Assembly (NCBI RefSeq): GCF_021440195.1
Contig: NZ_JAJTSZ010000009.1
Location: 1-64,000 of the forward strand
DNA: 64,000 nt
Source of the DNA: Dyadobacter sp. CY356
GTDB taxonomy: Bacteria; Bacteroidota; Bacteroidia; Cytophagales; Spirosomataceae
Reading direction: 5' to 3'
Shown here: in pieces, positions 33,209 to 42,168 of the stretch
How positions within the stretch are numbered: the first letter of the stretch is position 1
Layout: the number at the start of each line of letters is the position of its first letter
Notes under the pieces: generated by a model
The model's input: the letters and a program-made list of their open reading frames with translations, nothing else
What the model was told of the DNA's origin: nothing
The model's database searches: none
Made by a program: the position numbers and the translations under genes

Positions 33209-34759
33209 TTATTCAACTCCGCCTTTCCGCGTAGGGCTCTTAACCGCTGGCCAGACACCAGGCTCACCTTTTGCATTAGAAGGAAGGACACTTTTTTCGC
33301 GGGAAGTTCTAGCAGGATCTTCACTGGCCTGATAAGCCATAATGGCTGCTAAAATTGCATTGCTGCGGACATCATCAAAAACGATTTTGTCATAAGTATC
33401 ACGGTTGGTATGCCATGTGTAATTTCCGTAAGACCAGTTTAAAGAGCTCAAAGAAAACGCAGGAGCACCAGCTGCCACAAACGAAGCAAAGTCAGATCCG
33501 CCAGCGCCCGGGGCACCAGGAAATTTCGTTTCAATCGGAGCTTTGATTGCATCCGGAACCTTCGACAACCAGCGTGTCAGATAATCATAAGCATTCAAAA
33601 ATCCTTGTCCTGATAAATTGACAACACGGCCCGTTCCATTATCCTGATTGAAAACCGCCTGAATGTTTTTAACAATTTCAGGGTGATCTTCAACAAAAGC
33701 GCGGGAACCATTCAAACCTTGTTCTTCACTTCCCCAATGCCCAACCAGAATCGTTCTTTTTGGATTTGGATATACTTTTTTCAAAATACGCATGGCTTCC
33801 ATCATCGTCAAAGTTCCGGTTCCATTATCTGTTGCGCCGGTACCGCCATCCCATGAATCAAAATGCGCGGAAAGTATTACATATTCTTCCGGATTTGTGC
33901 TTCCTTTGATTTCGGCAATGGTGTTGAAAGTTGGTACCAAACCGTTTTCCTTTGAATCAGCCTTTACACTGATTTTTGGTGTATGACCAGATTCTGCCAG
34001 ACGATATAACAAACTATAATCTTCCAGGGCGATATCCACCGTTGGAATCTTCTTGGTTGATGCACCAAAGATTTTATTAACCCCAAATCCTTTTGACCAT
34101 AATGACCCAACAACGCCTGCTGCGCCGGCTTTTTCCAAAGCTGCCGGAAGTGTACGTCCATTATATCCGGTTTTGGCAATACGTTTTGTCCAGGCTTCCG
34201 TCTGTGCATCACGTTCTTTTTTCATTTTGTCAAAAGATTCCTTGGTTGCAAATTCCTGCCAGTTATAGTCGGGACGGCCTGTGGGCTGCAACATACTTGT
34301 CATCACAAATTTGCCTTTAACAGAAGGAAGCCATTTTGCAAAAGCAACAGAATCAGCCAGATCCGGAATTATGATAACCTCAGCAGTTACCGTTTTCCCT
34401 CCTGTCGAAGGGCTCCATGCCAGCTGCGTTCCTTCCAGAGATTTCACTCTCGGGTAAACCATATCAATGTGCGAAGCGCCCCGCTCCCAGCCTCTCCATT
34501 CTCCCCATTTTTCATTTTTCGCAGAAATGCTCCATTCTTTGTATTTCGCTACTGCCCAGTCGTTTGCCTGCTGCATTTGTGGCGAGCCGACGAGGCGTGG
34601 CCCAATCACGTCCATTAATTCGTGCGCCAGTTTTTCCAGCTGCGAATTTTCTGTCGCTTCTTTTACAATGCCTTCCACAACAGGATCTTTTGTTTGCGCC
34701 TGTGTTAATGTGGAGGTGATCAATAGTAACCCCAGTGAAAGCCCGGATAGTTTTTTCAT
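33209..34759 (-). CDS. Exported M28 family zinc peptidase (carboxypeptidase Q-like)
   Basis: A 516-residue secreted metallopeptidase with a signal peptide ending at TQAQ (22). Zinc ligands are recognisable in ILSAHFDSWDGGTGATDNGTGTLTMMEAMRILKK (His and Asp, near 295-330), GHWGSEEQGLNGSRAF (Glu/Glu, near 343-358) and QAVFNQDNGTG near 370. A PA-type insert precedes the catalytic domain (AALEKAGAAGVVGSLWSKGFG near 208-228). The ordering fits plasma glutamate carboxypeptidase / carboxypeptidase Q. It probably degrades peptides in the periplasm. Single-gene unit with a terminator downstream. Confidence 0.92.
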   Translation of the reverse strand: MKKLSGLSLGLLLITSTLTQAQTKDPVVEGIVKEATENSQLEKLAHELMDVIGPRLVGSPQMQQANDWAVAKYKEWSISAKNEKWGEWRGWERGASHIDMVYPRVKSLEGTQLAWSPSTGGKTVTAEVIIIPDLADSVAFAKWLPSVKGKFVMTSMLQPTGRPDYNWQEFATKESFDKMKKERDAQTEAWTKRIAKTGYNGRTLPAALEKAGAAGVVGSLWSKGFGVNKIFGASTKKIPTVDIALEDYSLLYRLAESGHTPKISVKADSKENGLVPTFNTIAEIKGSTNPEEYVILSAHFDSWDGGTGATDNGTGTLTMMEAMRILKKVYPNPKRTILVGHWGSEEQGLNGSRAFVEDHPEIVKNIQAVFNQDNGTGRVVNLSGQGFLNAYDYLTRWLSKVPDAIKAPIETKFPGAPGAGGSDFASFVAAGAPAFSLSSLNWSYGNYTWHTNRDTYDKIVFDDVRSNAILAAIMAYQASEDPARTSREKSVLPSNAKGEPGVWPAVKSPTRKGGVE

Positions 34760-35033
34760 TCTTTTATGATCTTTTGGTTTTGGTTTATGTTTCTAAATTA
34801 TGAATATTGTTTCAACAACCAATTGATTCCCCGAATGTTACTTTTTCGTCATTGAATAACCTTATTCTTGCTGTAAAGTTGGAGTGAAAATATCCGAATT
34901 TTCCTACCACGCAGCTCATCAAAAAGTGATAGAAAATTTTTCTGCCCTTCTGCTTTAATTTAACAATGCGCGTGTTGCCACAAAAAAGGAGAATCTCTCG
35001 TATTCCTATTTATCATAAACCAAAGATTTTCCT

Positions 35034-35270
35034 ATGAAAGAGCAAATCAGGACATTATTGGCAACGAATTCCGGCCTGCCGTTTCAATCTATCACAGACG
35101 ATGCCAATCTTTCACGTGATCTGGGACTTGACAGCCTCGATACCGTTGATTTAATTTTACAGATGGAAGATCAATTTAAAGTTTCTATTCCTGATGAAGA
35201 TTATCCCAAGCTGCAAACGGTGAAGGAAATCAGTGAATATCTGCAAAATAAAATGGCTGTTATTGCTTAA
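35034..35270 (+). CDS. Acyl carrier protein (stand-alone)
   Basis: A 78-residue carrier protein. The phosphopantetheine attachment Ser is in LSRDLGLDSLDTVDLILQMEDQF near 29-51 (GLDSLD), followed by the usual acidic helix and PKLQTVKEISEYLQNKM. Length and motif fit type II acyl carrier proteins. No fatty-acid, polyketide or peptide-synthesis gene and no phosphopantetheinyl transferase lies nearby. It is not flanked by fabF, so it is probably not the housekeeping AcpP. It is a monocistronic gene with its own terminator. Confidence 0.92.
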   Translation: MKEQIRTLLATNSGLPFQSITDDANLSRDLGLDSLDTVDLILQMEDQFKVSIPDEDYPKLQTVKEISEYLQNKMAVIA

Positions 35271-35279
35271 TATAATTGA

Positions 35280-35309
35280 GGCTTATCCTGAATCGGGTAA
35301 GCCTTTTTT
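35280..35309 (+). terminator. Terminator of the acyl carrier protein gene
   Basis: GGCTTATCC pairs with GGGTAAGCC around TGAATC and is followed by TTTTTT, nine bases after the stop codon. Confidence 0.85.
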
Positions 35310-35383
35310 CGAAAATTTCGGTGGTTTTTCCCAGAAAAAGCTCCAAAGTATTTAATCCCTTTTTACAAATTTTGTACTAGCCA

Positions 35384-36437
35384 GATGGCTTAGCCGTCAC
35401 CTGTTTATTGCATGAATTCAGTACTTCCAGGTCCAACTCCGTCAGGAGTTTCCTTATCCTTAAATCATCTTATTAATTGCGATAACACAGATAATTCCAG
35501 GAGGCTCCGAAAGGAGCCAGGAAAGATCTCTTGTTCCCGTTTTCTATAAACAGGAGGCTCCAAAGGAGCCATTAAGATGTTTAATTTGGTTAATGTTTAT
35601 AAATCAGTCTTGAAAGAATTCCAATTCCAATCCATAAATTTAAAAGTTGCAAGACGTCTTAGCCGTCACCTGTTTATAGCATGAATTCAGTACTTCCCAG
35701 GTCCAACTCCGTCAGGAGTTTCCTTGAATCATTTTATCAATTGCGATAACACAGAAATTCCAGGAGGCTCCGAAGGAGCCGGGAAAGATAAACTGTTGCC
35801 GTTTCTATAAACAGGAGGCTCCAAAGGAGCCATTAAGAAGTTTAATTTGGTTAATGCTGATAATGCAGGCTTGAAAGAATTCAAATTCCAATCCATAAAT
35901 TTCGAAGTTTCAAGACGGCTTAGCCGTCACCTGTTTATAGCATGAATTCAGTACTTCCCAGGTCCAACTCCGTCAGGAGTTTCCTTGAATCATTTTATTA
36001 ATTGCGATAACACAGAAATTCCAGGAGGCTCCGAAGGAGCCGGGAAAGATAAACTGTTGCCGTTTCTATAAACAGGAGGCTCCAAAGGAGCCATTAAGAA
36101 GTTTAATTTGGTTAATGTTGATAATGCAGGCTTGAAAGAATTCAAATTCCAATCCATAAATTTCGAAGTTTCAAGACGGCTTAGCCGTCACCTGTTTATA
36201 GCGGGAATTTTGGGCTTATCTAAGTCCAACTCCGTCAGGAGTTTCCTTATCCTAAAATCATCTTATTAATTGCGATAACACAGATAATTCCAGGGGTCTC
36301 CGAAGGAGCCAGGAAATATATCCTGTTGCCGCTTTTCTATAAACGGGAGGCTCCGATGGAGCCAGAGAAAATATATCCCTTTACCGTTTTCTATAAGCTG
36401 GACGCGGAGCCAGATAGAATTGAATGCAATAAAACCC
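35384..36437. repeat. Four-copy tandem repeat of 261-269 bp, each with four mini-hairpins
   Basis: Copies begin at the CTTAGCCGTCAC motif at 35389, 35658, 35919 and 36180. Copies 2-4 are nearly identical over long stretches and the last is more diverged at its 3' end. Each carries GACGGC-TTA-GCCGTC (first arm mutated in some copies), AACTCC-GTCA-GGAGTT, GGCTCC-GAA-GGAGCC and GGCTCC-AAA-GGAGCC. In copy 1 these lie at 35384-35398, 35435-35450, 35503-35518 and 35556-35570. No open reading frame or gene is visible in this 1.1-kb gap between the acyl carrier protein terminator and the AraC gene stop. Similar hairpins recur at 54520-54589. Confidence 0.85.
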
Positions 36438-37283
36438 TTATTTCAAATAACGCCTCTTAAACTCAGAAGGATTTTCACCTTCCACTTTTTTAAACAACTT
36501 ATTAAAATAAGATAAACTCTCAAAACCAACTGCAAAACATGTTTCTGAGACCGTTTTGTCCTGTAATAAATAATTCTTCGCCTGATTGATACGATACTGA
36601 TTAACAAAATCCGTAAAAGTCATTTTTACATTTTTCCTGAAAAATCTGCAAAAAGCAGCGGTGGTAAGATTAACCTGCTCTGCAATAAAATTCACATCCG
36701 GTTTTTGATCAAAATGTGTTTCAACATATTTATAAATTGAATCCATCCGTAACTGTTCTTTTTGCAGCGATTTATTTCCAGCTGGTGTATTATTTAAAAC
36801 GCTTACCTGATTAGACGTTGCCAATATTCTTAAAATTTGCAGAAGCGAAATCAGCTGATCAAAGTGATCAAGATCAGGCAAAACTTTTAATCTCTCTCCA
36901 ACAATTTGTTTCGTTTCCCCCGAAAAGGATAGTCCAAAATGAGATTGATCAAACAGTTTTTTAATCGCCGCAAATTCTGGAATTTCCAGAAAATCTTTTC
37001 CCAGGAAATTTTCCTTCATTTGAATAATCACCTGCTCGCATGAAGTTCTTACGCCGTAATCAAAATTCAAATGAGGAATATTTGGTCCGATGAAAACAAG
37101 GTCGCTTCCTTCATAAATCGAAGTATGATCTCCGACATGCCGTGTCCCGCTGGTTCCTTCCACATAAACAATTTCATACTCAGGATGAAAATGCCAGAGA
37201 AAAGTATCATTCAGGCCGGGTGTTAGCAGGACTTTAAATGAACTTCCCTGATCGGGCGCGATTTCCTCTCGAACAATTTTCAT
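36438..37283 (-). CDS. AraC-family transcriptional regulator with N-terminal cupin domain
   Basis: A 281-residue activator. Residues about 20-110 are a cupin-type sensor (FLWHFHPEYEIVYVEGTSGTRHVGDHTSIYEGSDLVFIGPNIPHLNF). Residues about 185-281 are the double helix-turn-helix domain, with VNFIAEQVNLTTAAFCRFFRKNVKMTFTDFVNQYRINQAKNYLLQDKTVSETCFAVGFESLSYFNKLFKKVEGENPSEFKRRY-type layout. It is divergent from the PhyH-family gene at 37500 and probably controls it. Its 3' end is directly beside the tandem repeat. Confidence 0.9.
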   Translation of the reverse strand: MKIVREEIAPDQGSSFKVLLTPGLNDTFLWHFHPEYEIVYVEGTSGTRHVGDHTSIYEGSDLVFIGPNIPHLNFDYGVRTSCEQVIIQMKENFLGKDFLEIPEFAAIKKLFDQSHFGLSFSGETKQIVGERLKVLPDLDHFDQLISLLQILRILATSNQVSVLNNTPAGNKSLQKEQLRMDSIYKYVETHFDQKPDVNFIAEQVNLTTAAFCRFFRKNVKMTFTDFVNQYRINQAKNYLLQDKTVSETCFAVGFESLSYFNKLFKKVEGENPSEFKRRYLK

Positions 37284-37499
37284 TTTGCTGTTGGCTTTTA
37301 GCAGTTAGTATAGCCAGAATTGTCTTTTTTGAGAATGCCAGGCTGTCTAATAAATATTTCGTCTCTTTTTTGCCAATTCCGGATTAAAATTTACCAAAAA
37401 TATCAATAGAGAGCAAATAGTGGATATTGGAGCGGTGGATATGACGACTCCTTATAAAGTAACTTTATCCTATTAAATCACACAAAAATATCATTAACA

Positions 37500-38471
37500 A
37501 TGGACCATAAAATCATGGCACCAACGATGGTGCCCAATAACACCCATAAAGATATTCCGGGAAATCCATCCACTGCGAAATCAAGCAATGTCAAACTGAA
37601 CGACCGGAGTAATGGAAAACCACTTGGTTTATTGACCGAGGAGGACTGGCAATTCTGGATCACGAATGGCTACATTGTGATCAAAGATGCCGTTCCAAAA
37701 GAACAGGTTAAAAAGCTGGCAGATTTTCTTTGGGAATTTGAGGAAAAAGATCCGAATGATCCGGAAACCTGGTATGCGCCGCCACGTGCAGAAATGAAAA
37801 TGAAAGAATTAACTAATACCGGAATGGTTGAAGTTTATAACCATCAGTATATGTGGGACAACCGTCAGTTTCCAAAAGTGCACCAGGCGTTCACTGATAT
37901 TTGGGGAACGGAAAAGTTATGGGTCACAATTGACCGTGCCAATTTGAATGTCCCATTGCGGCCGGGCTTTGACTACAAAGGTTTTATTCATTGGGATTAT
38001 GATCCGGAAACAAAACCGCAAAATGTTCAGGGTGTTTTGGCTTTGGCGGATCAGGATGATGAAAATATGGGTGGCTTTCAATGTATTCCTGAATTGTTCA
38101 GAACCTATGGCACCTGGAAATTGACACAACCCGAAGACCGCAATCATTTCCAACCGGATACTACTGGTTTTGAATTGGTTAAAGTAAAAATGAACGCGGG
38201 AGATCTGTTGATTTTCAATAGTTCCCAGCCCCATGGAATTCGTGCAAACCGAAGTAAAGACAAAGTTCGCCTTGCTCAATACATTGCAATGATGCCTGCG
38301 CAGGAAGAAAATGAAGAATTACGTCAATGGCGGATTAATTCGTGGAAAGAAAGACAAGCACCGGAAGGTTATGCTTTTCCGGGCGATCCCAGAAATTGGG
38401 AAAAAACAAAATATGGAACCGCTGAGCTATCCGAATTGGGGAAGAAATTGTTGGGGTTGGAAAAGTGGTGA
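37500..38471 (+). CDS. Phytanoyl-CoA dioxygenase (PhyH) family protein
   Basis: A 323-residue Fe(II)/2-oxoglutarate-dependent dioxygenase. After the N-terminal TEEDWQFWITNGYIVIKDAVPKEQVKKLADFLWEFEE, the metal-binding His-x-Asp is in KGFIHWDYDPETKPQNVQGVLALADQ near 156-181 and the distal His in FNSSQPHGIRANRSKDKVRLAQYIAMMPA near 238-266, with the Arg that holds 2-oxoglutarate. It hydroxylates an unknown substrate in the cytosol. It is divergent from an AraC/cupin regulator with a 216-bp gap. The DUF2283 gene follows 85 bases downstream but probably is a separate unit. Confidence 0.88.
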   Translation: MDHKIMAPTMVPNNTHKDIPGNPSTAKSSNVKLNDRSNGKPLGLLTEEDWQFWITNGYIVIKDAVPKEQVKKLADFLWEFEEKDPNDPETWYAPPRAEMKMKELTNTGMVEVYNHQYMWDNRQFPKVHQAFTDIWGTEKLWVTIDRANLNVPLRPGFDYKGFIHWDYDPETKPQNVQGVLALADQDDENMGGFQCIPELFRTYGTWKLTQPEDRNHFQPDTTGFELVKVKMNAGDLLIFNSSQPHGIRANRSKDKVRLAQYIAMMPAQEENEELRQWRINSWKERQAPEGYAFPGDPRNWEKTKYGTAELSELGKKLLGLEKW

Positions 38472-38556
38472 TTAGTATTGCAGAATGGACCTGTAATTTT
38501 TGTTACCAAGGTCTTGACTCACAGTCTCAAACTCGATCTAATTTTTCAAAATTCCG

Positions 38557-38751
38557 ATGAAAGTTAAATACGATAAAGAAACTGATATCCTTTATATCAA
38601 ACTGAGCGACCTTGCGATTGCGGAATCCGATGTTGACAAAAAAGGCGTAATCCTGGATTATACGGCGGATGGACAATTAGCTGGTATAGAAATACTGGAT
38701 GCATCAAAGTCCACTATACAGCCATCGAAACTGGAATTCGAATCTGTATAA
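38557..38751 (+). CDS. DUF2283 family small protein
   Basis: A 64-residue protein matching DUF2283 across its length: MKVKYDKETDILYIKLSDLAIAESDVDKKGVILDYTADGQLAGIEILDASK. Family members are small beta-rich proteins of unknown role, in other genomes sometimes paired with toxin-like DUF4258 genes. No such partner is visible here. There is a plain ATG start and no signal peptide. Confidence 0.8.
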   Translation: MKVKYDKETDILYIKLSDLAIAESDVDKKGVILDYTADGQLAGIEILDASKSTIQPSKLEFESV

Positions 38752-38888
38752 TACGATTACATTTTCTGTAATCCCTTCACAGGATACTTAAAATCAAATT
38801 TCAGTCACAAATAGTTAATCTACATTGGGAATTATTTATTCCTGTGGCCGTTCTTTATATATACTATTGATCAAGAAAAAACATCAGG

Positions 38889-39698
38889 ATGTCAGATATA
38901 AAGCTGGTTGCAACAGATATGGACGGTACGCTTCTCAATTCGAAACATGAGTTAAGTGATTCTTTTTTGCCGGTATTCAGAAAGTTAAAAGAGCAGGGAA
39001 TTATTTTTGTCGCAGCAAGTGGCAGGCAATATTACAATCTTTTAAAAACGTTGGATGAGATAAAGGACGAGGTCATTTTTGCTGCTGAAAACGGAAGTTA
39101 TGTCGTTTATCAAAATGAAGAAATCCATGTGCAGGATATGGATCATCAGATTGTAAAGGAGCTGATCATAAAATCCAGAAGTATTGGCGGAACTTATGCC
39201 GTGATTTGTGGGAAGAAAAAAGCTTATGTAGAAAGCAATGAACCGGAATTTATTGATCACCTGAAATTGTATTTTGAAAGATATGAAGTTGTTGACGATT
39301 TGTTAAACGTCGAAGATGATCAATTTCTGAAATTTACTTTATGTGATCTGGCTGGTTCAGAAGGCAATAGTTATCCGCATTACAAATATTTGCAGGATGC
39401 CTATCAGGTAAAAGTTTCCGGACCAATATGGCTTGATATTTCTCATAAACAAGCTAACAAGGGGAAAGCCATGGAGGTTTTGCAGGCAAAATTTGGCGTA
39501 ACTTTTGAAGAAACCATGGTCTTTGGCGATTATTTTAATGATCTGGAAATGCTTCAAAAAGGCTACTACTCCTACGCAATGGCCAACGCGCATCCGGATA
39601 TCAAAAGCGTAGCAAGATTCATAGCCAAAAGTAATGATGAAAATGGCGTAGTTGAAGTGCTCTCTGCCTTGGTTAACCACACCATTACGACAGAATAA
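38889..39698 (+). CDS. HAD-superfamily phosphatase (Cof/YbhA type)
   Basis: A 269-residue haloacid-dehalogenase phosphatase of the Cof subfamily (type IIB). Motif I is VATDMDGTLLNS (near 7-18) with the nucleophile Asp, motif II VAASGRQ near 41, the motif III Lys in KQANKGKAMEVL near 190, and motif IV VFGDYFNDLEML near 213-224. The cap lies between motifs II and III. Such enzymes dephosphorylate sugar phosphates or flavin-type phosphates; substrate is not assignable. A hairpin between it and the convergent SDR gene probably terminates both. Confidence 0.93.
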   Translation: MSDIKLVATDMDGTLLNSKHELSDSFLPVFRKLKEQGIIFVAASGRQYYNLLKTLDEIKDEVIFAAENGSYVVYQNEEIHVQDMDHQIVKELIIKSRSIGGTYAVICGKKKAYVESNEPEFIDHLKLYFERYEVVDDLLNVEDDQFLKFTLCDLAGSEGNSYPHYKYLQDAYQVKVSGPIWLDISHKQANKGKAMEVLQAKFGVTFEETMVFGDYFNDLEMLQKGYYSYAMANAHPDIKSVARFIAKSNDENGVVEVLSALVNHTITTE

Positions 39699-39714
39699 TA
39701 AGATAATTTAATAG

Positions 39715-39774
39715 AAATCCGTCGGATTCAGCAATGTTTTAATTTAGATCAGTTGCTGAATCCTACGGATTTTA
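39715..39774. terminator. Bidirectional terminator between HAD and SDR genes
   Basis: AAATCCGTCGGATTCAGCAA pairs with TTGCTGAATCCTACGGATTT with one mismatch around a 18-base loop. Both ends are A/T-rich. It lies between the two convergent stop codons. Confidence 0.85.
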
Positions 39775-39787
39775 TATAATTATTAAA

Positions 39788-40528
39788 TCAGCTCGGATTC
39801 ATAGCTGCCAGAGCATCCGCCGGGGATGTATGGAATAATTCGAATATCTGTGCTGTTCTGCCCACATGAATTTCATATGTATCACTTTCCAATGCCTGCA
39901 CCAGATCTTCGGCAACCTGCACTGGTGATATTCCATTCGCTCCTCCAATTTCCTGAGAAAAATCTGTATTTACTAAAGGAGGCATTAATTCAAAAACTTT
40001 AATGCTTGTTGATTTTGCCAAAGCGATGCGCAGCGACTGACTATAAGAATGCAGAGCGGCTTTACTCGCTCCGTAAGTAGCCATCACATGATTTGGCACA
40101 AAAGCCACAATGCTCGAAACATTTACAATCGCAGATTCTTTCTGTGCACCTAGCAGGGATAGCAGTTTTTCATTGATCCGAAGAATTGAAAGATAGTTGG
40201 TCAGCATTTCCTCGCCTGCCTTTTGAAAGATACCTACTTCTTCTGTCAGCCTGGAAAGATGTGCTTTTCCAGCGTTGTTAATCACAATATTAAGTGTTGG
40301 AAAATCCTTTGTCAATATCTCAATCAGCTGATCTACCTCATCTTCTTTTGTAACGTCATAAGCATAACCTATCACGCCCGGCAGTTTGGAAAGAGCGCTA
40401 TCCAATCGTGTTTTGTCCCTTCCGGTTATAATTACTTGATTTCCTTTTTCTGACAACAGTTTTGCAATTGCAAAACCAATTCCTGCACTTCCGCCAGTGA
40501 TTAGAACTGTATTATTTATCGTTTTAAT
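39788..40528 (-). CDS. Short-chain dehydrogenase/reductase, apparent ATT start
   Basis: An SDR of about 246 residues. The usual first Rossmann motif TGGSAGIGFAIAKLL lies upstream of any ATG, GTG or TTG: the reading frame is open from an in-frame TAA near 40540, and the only plausible start is ATT at 40528-40526, giving (M)KTINNTVLITGGSAGIG. Starting at the TTG at 40456 would remove the cofactor loop. Other SDR motifs are intact: NNAGKAHLS, VNVSSIV and YGASKAALHSYSQSL. It resembles DltE-like cytosolic oxidoreductases. Twin TetR-type operators at 40547 and 40632 suggest repression by a TetR regulator not in this window. Either a rare start codon or a start-codon mutation explains the N-terminus. 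Confidence 0.8.
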   Translation of the reverse strand: MKTINNTVLITGGSAGIGFAIAKLLSEKGNQVIITGRDKTRLDSALSKLPGVIGYAYDVTKEDEVDQLIEILTKDFPTLNIVINNAGKAHLSRLTEEVGIFQKAGEEMLTNYLSILRINEKLLSLLGAQKESAIVNVSSIVAFVPNHVMATYGASKAALHSYSQSLRIALAKSTSIKVFELMPPLVNTDFSQEIGGANGISPVQVAEDLVQALESDTYEIHVGRTAQIFELFHTSPADALAAMNPS

Positions 40529-40546
40529 TTTATTTAATTTAAGTTA

Positions 40547-40562
40547 TATACTGATCGGTATA
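40547..40562. promoter_or_regulatory. TetR-type operator, site A
   Basis: TATACTGATCGGTATA is a near-perfect 16-bp palindrome 19 bases upstream of the SDR start. It matches site B at 13 of 16 positions. Confidence 0.6.
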
Positions 40563-40631
40563 TGTAAGTTTAAAAAATAATGTTACTTCTGATGATCTAA
40601 ACCATACACATCAGGAATAACGATGTAAAAA

Positions 40632-40647
40632 TATACCGATTGGTATT
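40632..40647. promoter_or_regulatory. TetR-type operator, site B
   Basis: ATACCGAT-TGGTAT (within TATACCGATTGGTATT) is an inverted repeat 85 bases upstream of site A, the spacing being about eight helical turns. The form is typical of TetR-family operators. Confidence 0.6.
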
Positions 40648-40744
40648 ATAATGCAAATTTTATCGAGAAAATATTTTAACTTTCTGTTAATGAAATACAA
40701 ATAATTAATCTGGCCGTACCCATGGTGATCTTCGACATATAGAA

Positions 40745-40770
40745 ATGGCCTGATTCTTTCAAACCAGGCC
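40745..40770 (-). terminator. Weak terminator downstream of the sugar dehydrogenase gene
   Basis: GGCCTG and CAGGCC pair with a 12-base loop 29 bases after the dehydrogenase stop on the minus strand. It is followed by ATTTCTAT rather than a clean T-tract. Confidence 0.5.
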
Positions 40771-40798
40771 ACCTATTTTATTCCTCAAAGCTAATTTC

Positions 40799-42073
40799 TT
40801 ATTTGGCACTTACACGCCAGATCGTGCCACCGGAATCATCATTTACTAATAATGAGCCATCTCCCAAAACAGCAATCCCGACGGGACGGCCATAAACTTT
40901 ATCTTCATTTTCAATAAAACCAGTTAAAAAATCTTCCGGTTTTCCTGATGGTTTTCCATTTTTAAATGGAACGAAAAGAACTTTGTATCCTGAGATTTTT
41001 GACCTGTTCCAAGAACCGTGCTGACCAACAAATGCACCATTATGATACTTTGAAGGGAATTCTGTTTTGTTATAAAATGCAAGCCCTAATGACGCCGTGT
41101 GAGAACCCAGCGGAACATCAGGCACAATCGCCTTGGCAACCAGGTCTTTTCCTTCACCTTTCATTCTTGGATCCGGGTGATTTCCGAAATAGGAATACGG
41201 CCATCCGTAAAATCCGCCTTCTTTTACACTCGTTAAATAATCCGGAACAAGTTCATCACCCAGTTCATCACGCTCATTCACAGCTGTCCAAAGCGCGTTA
41301 GTCCCGGGGGCCCAACCCATTCCAACGGGATTTCTCAAACCACTTGCAAATACTTTTTCGCCCGTTCCATCCGGATTAATCTGTAAAATATTAGCACGAC
41401 GTTTCTCATTGTCCATACCATGTTCTGCAACATTACTGCCAGAACCAACTGATACATAAATTTTTGAGCCATCCGCACTCGCTAATAAATTTCTGGTCCA
41501 GTGGTTATTATACCCACCCGCAGGCAATTCAAGAATTTTTTCCCCTTTTCCGGTAATTTTTGTATCACCTGTTTTATATGGATAACGTGTTACCCCATCC
41601 GTGTTTCCAACATAGAAATAGTTTTTAAGGATCAGCATACCCAGCGGCTGTTTCAACTTTTCCATGAAAACCTCCTTTATTTCAGGTACACCATCTTTAT
41701 TTACATCACGAAGTAATGTAATCCTGTCGGCACTTTTTTTGGTTGCCGACTCAGCTACAAAAACATCTCCATTGGGTGCTACGTAAGACCAGCGTGGATT
41801 ATCAAGTTTGTCGGCATATTTTGTTACAACAAAACCTTCCGGAGCCTTTGGCATTTGCCCATCTTTCCAACCTTCAACGTCCGGTCGTTTTTCCGAAGAT
41901 TTGGTTGCAAAAGGTGCAGGCAAATTCAGGCTGTCCACAGCCGTTTGCACTTCTGTCTGAACAGTATCAGCACCGGATTCAGCAACTTGCTTTTCCTCTT
42001 TTTTACTGTTATTACAGCTGAACAGTGTAATACCTGCAAGCGTGCAGAGCGTCATAAAGTGAATCTTTTTCAT
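40799..42073 (-). CDS. Lipoprotein PQQ-type sugar dehydrogenase (L-sorbosone dehydrogenase-like)
   Basis: A lipoprotein of about 424 residues, starting at the ATG at 42073 so that the lipobox LFSC follows a short hydrophobic helix; a longer in-frame start at 42130 adds 19 residues and is unlikely. The domain is a six-bladed beta-propeller of the glucose/sorbosone dehydrogenase family: DKLDNPRWSYVAPNGDVFVAES, SADGSKIYVSVGSGSNVAEHG, FASGLRNPVGMGWAP, GFYGWPYSYFGNHPDPR and FVGQHGSWNRSKISGYKV. It probably oxidises a sugar or polyol in the periplasm with PQQ. A second, more distant paralogue is at 50873-52054. PQQ biosynthesis genes are not seen. Confidence 0.87.
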   Translation of the reverse strand: MKKIHFMTLCTLAGITLFSCNNSKKEEKQVAESGADTVQTEVQTAVDSLNLPAPFATKSSEKRPDVEGWKDGQMPKAPEGFVVTKYADKLDNPRWSYVAPNGDVFVAESATKKSADRITLLRDVNKDGVPEIKEVFMEKLKQPLGMLILKNYFYVGNTDGVTRYPYKTGDTKITGKGEKILELPAGGYNNHWTRNLLASADGSKIYVSVGSGSNVAEHGMDNEKRRANILQINPDGTGEKVFASGLRNPVGMGWAPGTNALWTAVNERDELGDELVPDYLTSVKEGGFYGWPYSYFGNHPDPRMKGEGKDLVAKAIVPDVPLGSHTASLGLAFYNKTEFPSKYHNGAFVGQHGSWNRSKISGYKVLFVPFKNGKPSGKPEDFLTGFIENEDKVYGRPVGIAVLGDGSLLVNDDSGGTIWRVSAK

Positions 42074-42168
42074 AAGTTGATGATATGTCTTAAAAACAAA
42101 AGCATCAGCCATGCTTATGACCGATGCCATGATACATTAAATAATAATGCCAACGGATTCTTATCAAA

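Noticed and set aside
42074..42130. Upstream start for the sorbosone-type dehydrogenase
   Set aside because: It would put 19 residues in front of an otherwise ideal lipoprotein signal; the ATG at 42073 is preferred.
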